Positions 10,314 through 21,740 of a stretch of 64,000 bases of DNA are shown in pieces. The notes under the pieces are model-generated. The model had not been told where the DNA came from, made no database searches, and saw only the letters and a program-made list of their open reading frames with translations. Numbering within the stretch: the first letter of the stretch is position 1; each line of letters begins with the position of its first letter. Position numbers and translations under genes: made by a program. Source of the DNA: Isoetes taiwanensis. Lineage: Eukaryota; Streptophyta; Lycopodiopsida; Isoetales; Isoetaceae. The DNA lies in the NCBI GenBank assembly GCA_021234155.1, contig JAJEKV010000031.1, forward strand, positions 1,233,614 to 1,297,613, read 5' to 3'.

Positions 10314-12814
10314 CCCTGGAAGTATTAAGGAAATCGCTTTTTATAGCACGGATTTTTCTTTCTCTTTCTAAACTATAGTGTGAATTCTCAAATCCCCATG
10401 GTAGGTTACAAGACTTTCGAGGAATTTCTTGAACCAAGGTGGAGGCAGAAGTCGGTTCTAATCTTCGATCATGCCATAGATCTCTCTTCATTCATTCAAA
10501 AATTTCTTTGACCTCCTCTTTTGTATAGGAATTCACGTATCTCCTCCCATATGGAAATCGCATACTGAAGGATGGCCTCTCTTCCAGATTTCTGACCGCA
10601 TGTCGTCACCCTTATGAGTACCTAACATGTTCAACTTGCAATATATATGCCAAGTTGGTCCTTTATTTAGACTTCGACTAGTACATGCATCTTATTGCCA
10701 TACCTAACAGTGCCTACCATTCACCTCAAATGGAAGGAATGACCTACTTTGGATTTCTGCCCACATGTGGCACCCTTATCAATGTCTATCAATATATATG
10801 CCAAATTGATCTTTATTTGACTTGGACTAGCACATGCATCTTATTCCAATAGCTCGTGCCTACCATTCATCAACCTTAATGTCTTCTTTGCATCTTTTGC
10901 CATGTCTCTATTTGTCATCGCCATGTCATTGATGCCTCGATTCGATCCCCTTTGTCTAGATTGACTCTTTTCTTCATGTGAAAAACTTATTGAACATAGT
11001 CATTGCAACGCATTGGAATCCTTTTCAGTAAACTAAGCTCATTGTTTTCCAAATTATCGTACTCAGATGCATCTCTAGCTTTGCCCTGTCTAGATCCCTT
11101 CCTTACCACTAATATGGGCCACCTGAAATATTCCAGGTGGTATGAAATTTGCACCCTGGAGATCTGAACCCTAAAAATGGAATACCAAGCATACAAAAAC
11201 CTCAAATCCTTGCATCGATCAAAACAAATACCTCATGATGAAGTGCCTCATGTGCCTCGTAGACAGCGCCAAAAAAAAAGGGCCTAGATTTATGCCTGTC
11301 TCTCATTCACGAAGAATAACTACACCTTAGCACAAGCCACAATGTTTAGACAAAGATGCAAGTTTGCCCTCAAGACTATTAATGGTTATATCTACATAAA
11401 AATGCTTCAAATGTCTCAAGCCATAAATAATGCCAATACACGCCTTATCTATGAGCACACAAATGAGTTTAAGCAATCAGTATAAAGTTAGGCAATAATA
11501 ACCAACAAGATGGGCATTGCCTATTTTGGTTCCTCCAATTCAATCCAACTAGAATGAACAAGGTGCTACGCACGGAGGGTTGCCCTCTGTGTCCCGAGGG
11601 TGAAGTGGCTTAAATCATACTTCAAAGTCATGTTTTCACAATCAATCAAAATTGCTACTTCAGACAACACAATACTTGATACCATGACTTTATGATGATT
11701 GGCCTGAAGAAATGACCTGAAGAAATCTTTGGTCCATGTCATCACAACAACCCCAAATTTTGCTCTATGTGTAGTTTTTTATTGCCTTTTTTGCAAAAAA
11801 TCAACAACTAAAATCTACGCATTATATTATTATTCTGAAAATGCTAGAAATGACACGTAGTTTTTGTAAGCTAGGAGCGGCCGAATCTGCTCAGGCTGAT
11901 TCTGTACTGCAAAAGAGAAGTCGATTCTGTATACTTAAGGAAATTAAACGATCCTATTGCGTTGTTGCTGATTCTTGTTGCCGATTCATAACCTGAGCTC
12001 TCAATTCTATAAAAAATTCCAACAACTAGAAATGGACGATGTGTCTTAGAATGCTAGTCTTTACTTAAATATCCGTATATCTTTGTTGCTTGAAATACAA
12101 ATTCTTCAATGAGACTTCGTTATACCATATTATACAGAATTTGGCCAGTGCTTATTACCAAAAGTTTGAAAGGTAGGAAGGTTGTTAAAAGAGATTTATT
12201 ATCCTAGTCAGTAGAAGGGCCACATATATGAAAGAATAATGATGACATGAAATGAAATGGTTTTTTGAAAAGTCAAACTCACTTACCACTGTAACCTTTC
12301 TATTTGCTTGCGTCTGCGCACTTTCTTCTGCGTCTTTTAAATATGTGCCAAGCTATCAGGTTGAGCCAATTACTGGCATGATATGCCAGGTGATCAATTT
12401 CTGCATTAGCTGGCTGGCATTTTAGTTCTTGATTATTTCTTCTGTTATTAATTATTTGATTTGGATATGGCAGATACTCGGCTTGTTTGGCGCTGAGGTA
12501 GTTCCGCCCAGCAACATTGGTGACTGCCAGTTTACAAGAAACAGCCGGTTTGGAGAAGTTTTCGGCATATTCTAAGCATATAAAAGCATTATATATAAGA
12601 TAATATCCTTGAGGGCAATATTCTAGATGTGGCTTCGACAACATTCTAGATGTGAAAGCCATGCCGACGCAAGAAGTGAGGAGACTACTGAGAATGTTGC
12701 CCAAAAGAACATTCTTGTCACGTCAAGGTAAGTGGATCTAGATTCCTGCTTGATTCAAAATCATTCTTATGAAAAATGAAAACTGGCTGCACAAAACCTG
12801 TAGAATCCAGTCAT
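10314..12814. other. Non-coding stretch with a diverged 130-bp duplication
   Basis: Two related blocks occur at about 10,588-10,722 and 10,752-10,880, sharing ATATATATGCCAA, CTAGCACATGCATCTTATT and GTGCCTACCATTCA. A minus-strand open frame at 12,300-12,704 (134 codons) has no domain that I recognise and is cysteine- and asparagine-rich. I see no supported gene. Confidence 0.5.
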
Positions 12815-13015
12815 TGCTTATCTTGACGTAGTAGAAACGGGAAGGGGTCAGGCATTCTTGCCAACCCCCTGACCTGAATGCTTATCTTGACGTAGTAGAA
12901 ACGGAAAGGGGTCAGGCATTCTTGCCAACCCCCTGACCTGAAGCCAGATTTTGCAGGTTTGCAGGTCAGGAGGCTGGCAAGAATATCCTTCCCCATCCTA
13001 TTCTACATCACAAGA
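12815..13015. repeat. Foldback (MITE-like) element with a 64-bp internal duplication
   Basis: The left arm starts GCTTATCTTGACGTAGTAGA and includes GGCATTCTTGCCAACCCCCT. The right arm, read in reverse complement, starts GCTTTCTTGTGATGTAGA and includes ATTCTTGCCAGCCTCCTGAC, giving an imperfect inverted repeat of about 60 bp. The left arm is duplicated in tandem (12,815-12,878 and 12,879-12,942), with one base difference noted. A related arm is at 49-172. No transposase is present, so it would be mobilised in trans if at all. Confidence 0.6.
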
Positions 13016-13539
13016 AAGCAACTTGGGTTTGGGTTGCATTTGGCAGATTGGAGTTCTAGAATAAAAGGTAAGATCCTTAGAATAGAAGGTAAAATCTTCA
13101 AAATGAGGGGTAAATTCTTTTGAATGCAGAGTAAATTCAAGAATAGTTTCAGACCATCCATTCCGCATAGTTGTTAAAAACCAAAAACTGTCGCTTACTG
13201 TTAAACAGAATAGGGATTCAAGGAACAGATTTTACGCCACCACATAGTAGGGATCCAATTAAAGGTTTTACACCACACAACACAATGTATTAGAAACTAG
13301 GCGGGAAAATTTTTGTGCCACATGGCACAATGCTATTGGACTAAAAAGGTGCAATAGCTTATTGATTATATATCATAGAAGAAATAATCCCTCTGGCGGT
13401 TTTCAGAAAACCTTTACCTTGCAAATGCTCTAAATAAGATTATATTTAAGGGGCAAATGTTTCAAAGGTGCAGGATTCTTTGTTGCCACAGAATAGATAC
13501 CATAGGTAGGAAGGCAGAATTAGGCATTGCATGGCTAGG

Positions 13540-13559
13540 AAAGGTGTTCATTACTCTTA

Positions 13560-13599
<40 letters not shown>

Positions 13600-13607
13600 T
13601 GTTCATT
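13540..13607 (+). mobile_element. Micro-retroinsertion: 12 bp plus A33 in a 13-bp duplication
   Basis: AAAGGTGTTCATT occurs at 13,540-13,552 and again at 13,595-13,607. Between them lie only ACTCTTACCCTC and a run of 33 A (13,565-13,597), whose last bases overlap the second duplication copy. This is the signature of an extremely 5'-truncated poly(A) retroinsertion. The lysine-rich open frames across the A-run are artefacts. Confidence 0.75.
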
Positions 13608-13777
13608 CAGAAGACCTAGTTTTAAGGAGACCTTTTTTTCAATTTATACTGATGGCAAGTGTATAACTGAATCCCACATAATGTATTTTCTGCTTGAGTT
13701 GGAATTCAAGGCCCCAGTACCTACCAAGGAACAGATCAAGGCACACAAGCCATACGCAAGCAAGATCATATAACTAA

Positions 13778-14040
13778 GAAGAATAGAATAGAATATGATT
13801 TTATCGTCCACGGAGACCAACTGGCCTATGGGACCCAAGTACAAAGAGAGAGAGCGTGCCAGCGATACTACCGTGATTAAAAAACCCCCTACCCGAAGGG
13901 TTTTCGGGAAAACCTTAGTAGCAATAAGGATGCCGACATACCGCATGCTTATATACATAATCACAAGTACAACGAGGTTAATGCCTGGACGAGGGCATAA
14001 CTGAAGTCCACGATCCATTACCTCCCCGATAATGATCCCA
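13778..14040 (-). repeat. LINE-A 3' untranslated region and pentanucleotide tail
   Basis: In minus orientation this carries the conserved stem-loop (CGAAAACCCTTCGGGTAGGG then a T-run), GGGTCCCATAGGCCAGTTGG, CTCCGTGGACGATAAAATCA and a short TATTCTATTCTT tail. The same block recurs at 7.72, 9.97-10.31, 51.46, 53.18 and 63.75 kb, which defines a 3'-end family. The conserved hairpin followed by a simple-repeat tail is likely the template feature recognised by the element's reverse transcriptase (inference). Confidence 0.75.
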
Positions 14041-15145
14041 ACAAGCCTACGGAGGCCGTGCTCGCGCGCTCATGCAAGGCCCGATGGGGGCACAACTAAC
14101 CGAGCATACCGAGCCCGGATATGCTCGTGCATGGGACAGGCCGGAGGGCGTGACTTTCATCCTCAATGGCTCGGTGACGGCGGACAGACTCGTCCTCGCC
14201 CCCTGCGAATCCATCTCCCTGTCTCAATGCGGAGGTGGTGTGCACCGCGTCGTATCGGAAGCAATCACCTACGCTTTTTCATGGGTAGATGGGTGGCGCG
14301 CAGTAGTGGTGTGGGCCCCACGCGAGCATGGGATTAACCTCGGCTTGCCGATAATTTGCCACCTTGACATGTGACAGGGCCTTCCGCATCCCAAAGCTTG
14401 GCCATGAAGCAAGCATCCGGGCACGCTTCAAGGCAAGCCTTCTTCTGCGGTATGCAGCACCGGGTCCACATCCGGTGCCCGCGCACATTCCATAGCGAAC
14501 CACCGGGCTTGCTTTGTCTTTCCAAAGAAGCTTTGAGTCGCCATGCCCCATCGCCACGCCAAAGCAAGGTTGGGGCAGCCGCTTCATCCATAGCCACCAC
14601 CTTCCTGAAGTAAAAATAATGTGACGCTTCCAAACCCTCTCAGAATGGAAGGAAGCCCTCTTTGGAGCAAGATCCGATATGGGATCGTGGATTTCACTCC
14701 CCGGTCCCTGCCAAGAAAGCTTTCACAGACTCTGCCTAGATCGCTCCAAGTGGTGAGGGATATCATCGCCCCCACACTTCGCCCCATAGAGGAGGACCGC
14801 TCAACCAAGGCCCCCGAACAAGTGTGCCCGGTGACCCCATGCATACAGCCTTCACGCTGGATCGTTGTTTTGCATTGCATACGTGGCTTTCCAAACGCAA
14901 AGGACCCGGACTTGGATGGATGCATCCCAAGTGTGGTAGTAGAAAACTCAATGCCCAAATACTTATAAGATCAAACCACCTCCACTACCTCGGGTAAGGA
15001 ATGAGGGAAGACGTGGTGCCGAGATGATGGGACCGCAGCCATCTTTGTCTTGGCCAAGTTAACTTTCATGTCGAATTGAATTGGCGGTGTCCAAAGCATC
15101 CGTGGCGCTGCATGTCCTCCGGGTATATCGCGAAAGCAGCCAACA

Positions 15146-15407
15146 TCATCGCGATATATGAGTTGCCGGATTATGTGGTGCATCAACTCCAGCCCCCCCC
15201 GTGCTTTCGACTAGCCATTCTTCTAGCTGGTCAATGTACAAGCCGAAGAGCGTCGGAGATAGAGGGCGGGCGCACCCCAATGCTACTAACAACGGGCTCC
15301 CCCGACAGCAGAGACGACCGGAGCAAGCCTCCTCAGATATAGTCTCAGATATAGCATTCTCAAGTAAGTCGACGGGGTCCCTAGTCGTCTCAATCATCCC
15401 CCACAAC
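15146..15407 (-). pseudogene. LINE-A reverse transcriptase, downstream half
   Basis: The first codons (KLWGMIE) continue, in phase, the palm segment that stops at 18,301 when CACTA-2 and one TTA copy are ignored. The segment then contains RPLSPTLFGLYIDQLEEWL, the usual reverse transcriptase box B' in this LINE type. Frameshifts before and after it disable the protein. Confidence 0.8.
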
Positions 15408-15410
15408 TTA

Positions 15411-18298
15411 CACTACAAGAGAAGGGGTCCATTAGTGTCATTGATTGTGTCGATATTTGGCCTAAAATGGCAACTTGAATTTTTAATAACCGACGCTATG
15501 GATGAGGCAACCCTGATTTGACACAAATGTGGCAATGAGAACGCCATATATAATGTCGACGCTTTGTCACTTATAACGTCGTAATATTTGTCACTTATAA
15601 CGCCGAGACAATGTCACCTTTAACGTCAAATATAGTGTCGGAACTTTTGTCACCTACAATGCCACCTTTTATGTTAAATATAGTGTCAGTACTTTCGTTA
15701 CATACAACGTTAGTGGCTACGTTACCTGAAACGTCAAACACGGTGTCACCTAGAAGCCAACTATAATGTCAAGCATAATGCCACTATTAACGTCATTGGT
15801 GAAGTCGCTTATAGAGTTGTATGTAGCGTCATCTATAGTTCCACTTACAACTTCACATATACAGTCACACACCACTCATAATGCTAAATTATGTCAAACC
15901 TAGTGTCACCTCTAATAGCATCTTTAATGACACTTATAAGACATCTATTTCCTCAATACCAATGTCACCTATGTTGCCAATATCAATGTCATTTATTATG
16001 TCGTCTATATTGTTAATAATAATGTCATTTCTTGATCCATTGTTGCGATATAATTAGTTTTTCTTGTGGCACTAGTAGCTTTTTTACTAGGCCAGCAATT
16101 GGGACAATATTAATGTTACGTATTGTGTCACTTCTATCATTGGATGATGTAGATGTCATTGTTTATGTCGTGGTTAAGATCATAGATAGTGACATCTAGA
16201 GAGCCAATTATGCTTTAAAAAATCATTACGAGTGACCATTCAATGTCAAAACAATGGATTTTGTAATACAATCTTATAAATTCCCAGATGCATAAATTCA
16301 AGAATTGCTTTGTAATGTTTTTGTGATACAAAGCTCCTAGAGCTTTTATCTACTCCATATGTGTATAACATGCAAGTTTTCAAGGCGTACGGTACTAGAT
16401 GAAAAGGCATGCTTCAATTTCCGCACATCTATAGCCTTCAAACAGGAACATAAATTGCCAAACGCTTTTTGCATAGTGAAAAAAGCCAGATGTGTGCCGC
16501 TGCTACTCAAAGGCATTAGGAGCACATTGAACCTTGATAATATTTCTTTGAATGTCTTGTTGTTCCCCAATACAATGCCCAAATCTGCATTTGAATCCTG
16601 TTTTTCCAACCATTCAAATTGGGCAAGCTCTTTTAGCCATATACATGTGATTATTTTAGCATTTACAGAAAAATTCGAAGAGCATTTGCTTCAAATTGAG
16701 AAGTTGTTATAGTTATATCTTGCCTTTTATGATTATCCGTTGGATTGCAGGGCACTTTATGATTGTATTATTTGACCTTGAGTTGGAATCTTGCAATGAG
16801 TGCAACATTATTTATCTGTAATATGTACTTTACAAAACTGATGACATGTCACTCACAAGGCAATCATCATGGTGGACTAAGAAAGGTTCATAAGGAAGCA
16901 ATATTGGGAACATACACGGCAGGGAAATAGGCATGTTAAGCATGGGAGGCTGGAATGAAGTAAACAAGTATGGGATGTGGCTTGATCAAACTCTACCAAG
17001 GCAGAATCGTTTCATGGTTAAGGCAGCCTGTTGCTTTAATGTACCGATCACATGGCTAAGCTTTTCACAAGGGTTTATCAACACTTTGCTTTCTTGCCGT
17101 AGGTTTTGTCTCTTCTGGTGAAATTCCTAGGCAACATTTTTAAAAAGGTCGTCCAGGTCTCTGAGATGGATGGCTGAAATGAGCCTGGCAAACCTTCATT
17201 TTGAGAGAATGGTCTGCTGGGGCAAATTCTGGAGTGTCAACTACGGCCTCCGCCTAATGGCGTTGGCCAAGTTTCAACTCCAAAATTCAACCCAGCGAGC
17301 CATTCCCTCCCTTATACATACAAGGGCAATACAGTAATTACCAAAATTTGCAGGAGCATTTTGGCAGTTTCCCAAAATTATATTAGGTGGATTGATTAGT
17401 TTTGCTCATTTATATTTGGTTTTGGAGAGGGTGAAGCCTATGGACTTTCCCACAGTTTTTAGCCATTAGACAAACCCCTTATGGCCAATATACGATCATT
17501 TTCTTTGCAATATTAATACCAAAAGAAGGGTTCATAACATGTTGCGAAAATTCCCATGCATTACAAAAATATAAGAAAACTTCTATATGACCTCTTATTA
17601 TTTGTAGCCATGGAAACCATTCAGATCCCACCTTTATAGCTTGAATCTTGAATTATCCATTACACACAATGAACATCAGTACAGCCAATTAGTGTTAGTC
17701 CTTCCTTTGTGCTATTCGTAATAACACTATATGAACTGACGCTAGCACAATATTTGGCAACATTGATGATACTGATAGTAACATCTATAATAGTAACATT
17801 GACGGAATTTATGACACTAATGGTGCTATTATATTTAATGCTAATACCACCACCTATAATGTTAGTATTGGGCACTGACACTAATAATGATCTTATATGT
17901 GTAACAACTCCTGACACTATACTTGATGCTAATAACAACATCTATAACATCATTAGTGGGTACTGACATTGATACTGATGTTATATGTGTAACAACTAGT
18001 GGCACTATACTTGATGCTAACAACAACACCTATAACGTCACTAATTGGCACTGACACTAACACTGATGCTATATATGTAACAACTGGTGATGCTATAATT
18101 GGTGTTAATAGCAACATCTATAGTGTCATAGCAAAGTTATTGACACTATTGGTGACACTAAGAGTGAGGCTATAGGTGACACAAAATGTGGCACCCCAGA
18201 GCATCACTCAAAAAAATGTCACCAATAAGGTCATATGTATATTTTCTAATGTTTAGGTGACGTTTTGATGACACTAATGAACCCATTCTCTTGTAGTG
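15411..18298. mobile_element. CACTA-2: CACTA (En/Spm) transposon nested in LINE-A, 2.9 kb
   Basis: The left end (15,411-15,441) begins CACTACAAGAGAAGGGG; the right end (18,268-18,298) in reverse complement begins CACTACAAGAGAATGGG. The two match at 29 of 31 bases. The target duplication is TTA (15,408-15,410 and 18,299-18,301). Subterminal zones at 15.42-16.2 kb and 17.65-18.28 kb carry dozens of GTGTCA and TGACAC motifs. No transposase domain is seen; the overlapping open frames at 16.35-16.71 kb are unrecognised. It shares the first 13 end bases with CACTA-1, so one transposase may have moved both (inference). Confidence 0.9.
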
Positions 18299-18300
18299 TT

Positions 18301-19146
18301 ATCCCGAGGCACTGTGTCAAAAGCCTTTGCGAAATCCACAAAGCAACAAAGATGCATTCTCGGGCCGATTCCGCTATCCTCTATGAGTGTTCGCAGAGTG
18401 AAGATATGGTCAATAGTAGAATGCCGGGCGGAAGCTCGCTCACGTCTTGAGCCCGCACTTCTCCATCCTCCCCGCCCAAAGTGTCAATCGCCGCCAAGAA
18501 TCCCAAAGCAACTTGGCAAAGACAGAAACTGACCATAATGGTAATCGATAGTTGGTCGGGTGTGGGGTCCCCGCTTTGTATATGGGCACAACTCTACCGT
18601 AGTCCAAAGGCGGGGAAGCCTTCTTGCAATGCCCCGCTGAAGAGTGCCGTGAGAACCGGCACCATTGGGGCCCGCCCACTTGAGAAGCTCTCACCGCATA
18701 CCATCCAAATCTGCCGCCTTCCTTCAAGGTAGGCGCTTGCCCCCCATTATGACATCCCTTCGGTAATGACCGCGCTAGGCCCTGTCTCATGAGGTATCGG
18801 TGTCCCGGCTTCCCATTGGGTCATACACCGCCGCAAGTATCTCACCCATTGTTCCTGGGTAATATTTCCCGTGGGCAAGGTGCTTACTCAAGACCTTTCT
18901 CCGTAAGGCCCTAGGGTGGCGGTCTAGAAGACCAAACATCTGCTTCTTTGAGTTCTCGCAAGGTACCGGGCTTTCTTGGTCTTGAGGAAGGAGCGGTATT
19001 GGACGGGACGGCTCAAGGGCTAATGGTGGGTCCAAGCACTTGGCGAGCCATCGTTTCAGCTCCGGCATTCGCCATCGAACCCATGATTGCGGGGAAGGTG
19101 GTTGCAGCCCCCGTGGATCGCCGAGCGCGGGTCTCTCCCAAAGCAT
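18301..19146 (-). pseudogene. LINE-A linker and reverse transcriptase, upstream half
   Basis: The minus strand reads from a proline- and arginine-rich linker (about 19.1-18.8 kb, with MGEILAAVYDP) into VVPIYKAGTPHPTNYR (fingers) and then CCFVDFAKAFDTVPR (palm box A, with the conserved FVD). Several frame changes separate the pieces. The segment ends exactly at the CACTA-2 target site. Confidence 0.8.
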
Positions 19147-19153
19147 CCGGCCC

Positions 19154-19973
19154 CTACCCTCGGCGAGCCGGGTTCACCGGGCCGCCCCGGCTGAAGTGTG
19201 GGGAGTTGCAAAGACCCCGCAGCTCATGCTCAAGCATCCTCGCATAGACCGCCGTGATGATCATAGTCCGCACGCCCTTGGCAGGGGTACATGGGGTGTT
19301 GGTGCAATGGGTGCTCGGGTGGGCCCGCCAATCTATCCCCCAAGAACAGGGGCTGATGGTCGAGTCTACTTCCCCCGCCACCGTCCCGACACCGAAGCGA
19401 GTGATCAAGTGTAGGCATTGCTCGGCCCGCTAGCACGTAATCCACCACACCGGGTGCCGCCCCTTTCTCCGCTCTACAAGTGAAGCGGCCGGAGGGACCC
19501 ATCGTGCCCGCCCATTGCAAATGACCGTGTCAAAGATATCGCCAAAGAATGCTGGTTACTGGCCATACCGCGTCACCGGCGTCATCCGCGCCCTTGGCCA
19601 AACCATCTCTCGTGGGGTCCATTTGCAACACATCCTCGCCTAGAGGTGCTAATTTTGGGATCTGCTCTGTCCCCTCGCCCATTGAAATCTCCAAGCAACA
19701 TGACCTTGCCCAATTGTTCATGCATCGGCCAGATGTCATCATATAGATCGACATAGGGCTCCCGGCCGCCCACATCCAAGTGCGTGTGGTAAAGTTGTTG
19801 CTCTCGATGTGGGAAGTAGCAAGCCGCCACAAAGAGAGGGCTGCCATCGCCGTTTCGCACTCGCACCCACGGATCATTGTGCAGTTCGTCGCCTTACACA
19901 GTGGAGACCGGGACAGGCCAAGGCCGGTGCGTAATAACACGCAATTCCTCCGTGATCCTCGTTTCCCGCACAC
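19154..19973 (-). pseudogene. LINE-A APE-type endonuclease domain
   Basis: On the minus strand, three overlapping frames together spell an apurinic-type endonuclease: ACYFPHREQQLY, then GKVMLLGDFNGR (the conserved GDFN box) and later LDHQPLFLGDR (the conserved SDH box with S changed to L). In intact elements this domain nicks target DNA for target-primed reverse transcription. Here frameshifts and the altered SDH box indicate loss of function. Confidence 0.75.
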
Positions 19974-19979
19974 TCATTG

Positions 19980-21740
19980 AAGACGAATTAGTAGCCGGTA
20001 TCCCGGCAAATCGTAGCCTTGTGACCAAAGATGTTCCCATGTTTCCATGAGGAAGATAAGGTCCATGTACATGGCGACGGAATTGAGATCGCCCCCCTTC
20101 GCCATGGAAAGCCACGGCAATTCCGGGATACCACTTGGGCACGATCCCTATTTAGTGGCATGCATCGCCACCAGTCCCGTGGTAGTGGTGGTCCCGTGGG
20201 GAGCGGAAGATGTGGATGCCTGTGCTTGGGGCCCCTCGAGGGGACTCGAGGGGCCGGAGTGCTCAGATCCCCTGGCTTGGTCGCCTGAAATCCTTCCCCA
20301 TCACAGCCTCAGCCGCCTTCCATGTCTCCAAGTCCCCGACTTTGGACAGCTCCCACGGTCTCTTTGCCGTGGCTGGGTCAAGTCCCGCCAACGTCTGCAG
20401 CCGCCCCTTCAACTTCCTCCGCCCTGACGCAGATGGCCATTCACTCGCACGCCTCAAACGGTGAAGATGACCACCCGGGCGCATCGTATCAATTCCATGA
20501 CGACCGCCTTTCCAATGGTCACGAGTGCCGGGAACATCATCCCAGGCCCAAGATGCGGTTGCGAGTGGGAAGTGAGATGTTCTCCCCCGCTCTCAAATTG
20601 CCTCAGACTACCACATTGGCGCCTCCCGTCTCGTTCGGTTCGGGCCGGGGCCGCATACAGTGTTGGTTGAGGGGGTGAGGCATGCCGCGGGCCGGGCGCC
20701 GGGTGGTGGCGCCCATGGATCCTGATGTGTCCGCAAGATGTGTTCCGTGTTGACGTCACGTAGGTTGGTGGGTTAAGCGGGGTTGGTGTGTTCTTTCTTG
20801 TGGTTTTACGTTCTCGGTGCAGGCTGGGCTCTTGCGGGGCGTTGTCATGTCTTGCCATCTCCCGCGTGCAATGGCGGGTTGCTCATGTGCCTTTCGGCAT
20901 GGGGGCCCTTGCCTTCTTGGGCACGCGGCAGCGAAGCTCACAGCTAGCTCCCCGTCTGGAAGTGCTAAATCCTTACTCCGGCGCTTCGGTTACGCACGGC
21001 TAGCTTCCAAAGCGGCACGGAATCCTTGTCTCCACGATGGCGGCCTCGCCGCAACCTCGACAAGAGGCGGCTGTGCTCCTCGGGCGTGGCCTTAGCCTCC
21101 TCAACCTCGGCACGGATCCCTAAGAGCCCGAGGGTTCACGAGTGTCTCTGCTCTACCGGTTCACGTCCTGCGTCCCGGCTTCCATAAGCTGCCAACGGTG
21201 TCTACCGCCCCTCATATCGCAAGCTCCTGGCGTATTGTTGCGATAAAAATTATAGCAAGTGGATGCTATCATCCGCCTGCGTCAAACGCGATCCTCCACC
21301 CCGTGATTCGTGGTTTTTTAAACACCAACCACTGCGCAACATCCGAGATGTTATGTTCTCCCACCTCTGTGGGGAGGCACGCAAGGCTGCTTGGCCTCAA
21401 CCCTCGCCTTGGATGCGGCTCCAAAGGTTCGGCGGGCATGGATTGCCTATGTGGCCCGCCTGTCGGGTCGATCGGGCCTTGGCTCGGGCCTCCCTCTTCA
21501 TGGAAGACGTCTCTCCCTGCCTCAGGCCTCTTCCTTGGTGGCCCCGCTTCATGGTCTTCCCGGAGGGCTCTACTGCGTGGGGTCAACCGTGGTTGGTGTG
21601 TTTGGGCCTTCCCGGATGGATTGATGTGGTCTAAGGTAGCTCACCAACCAAGTGTGGGTCCACATACGGGGTGTCCGCGGGCCATGACTTGGGGTATGAC
21701 TTGGGCGGCGACTCACGGATATCACGGTGTGTACCGGCCT
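19980..21740 (-). other. GC-rich 5' part of LINE-A, no domain recognised
   Basis: This stretch shares the GC-rich composition of the endonuclease region and stops abruptly at the 180-bp repeats at 21,741, so it is assigned to the same element. A minus-strand frame at 20,263-20,484 contains RLQTLAGLDPATAKRPWELS, which might derive from an ORF1-type protein, but no zinc knuckle or coiled coil is evident. The long plus-strand frames here are composition artefacts. Confidence 0.45.

Larger units (their letters stand above)
13778..21740 (-). mobile_element. LINE-A: non-LTR retrotransposon, split by CACTA-2
   Basis: Read on the minus strand from about 21.7 kb, the element shows an APE-type endonuclease (19.97-19.15 kb; LLGDFNGR, then LDHQPL), a linker, the reverse transcriptase start (VVPIYKAGTPHPTNYR at 18.44-18.79 kb), the palm region (DHIFTLRTLIE and CCFVDFAKAFDTVPR, 18.44-18.30 kb) and, beyond CACTA-2, ARPLSPTLFGLYIDQLEEWL (15.4-15.15 kb). 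A degraded catalytic box (YRDD where YADD or FADD is usual, about 15.15 kb) and thumb sequence follow. It ends in a 3' region with the shared stem-loop and a TATTC tail at 13,778. Its GC content is clearly higher than that of the flanks. Frameshifts break every domain, so it is inactive. The 5' end and any ORF1 (20.0-21.7 kb) are not recognisable. Confidence 0.82.

Noticed and set aside
10936-10950. GATTCGATCCCC resembling a tRNA T-loop
   Set aside because: The surrounding sequence cannot form the acceptor, D and anticodon stems.
13457-13773. Open frames with poly-lysine
   Set aside because: They are created by the 33-A tail of a micro-retroinsertion.
14032-14613. Several overlapping plus-strand open frames of about 80-100 codons
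   Set aside because: They lie antisense to LINE-A in GC-rich DNA where stops are rare; no domain is seen and the minus strand carries the recognisable LINE sequence.
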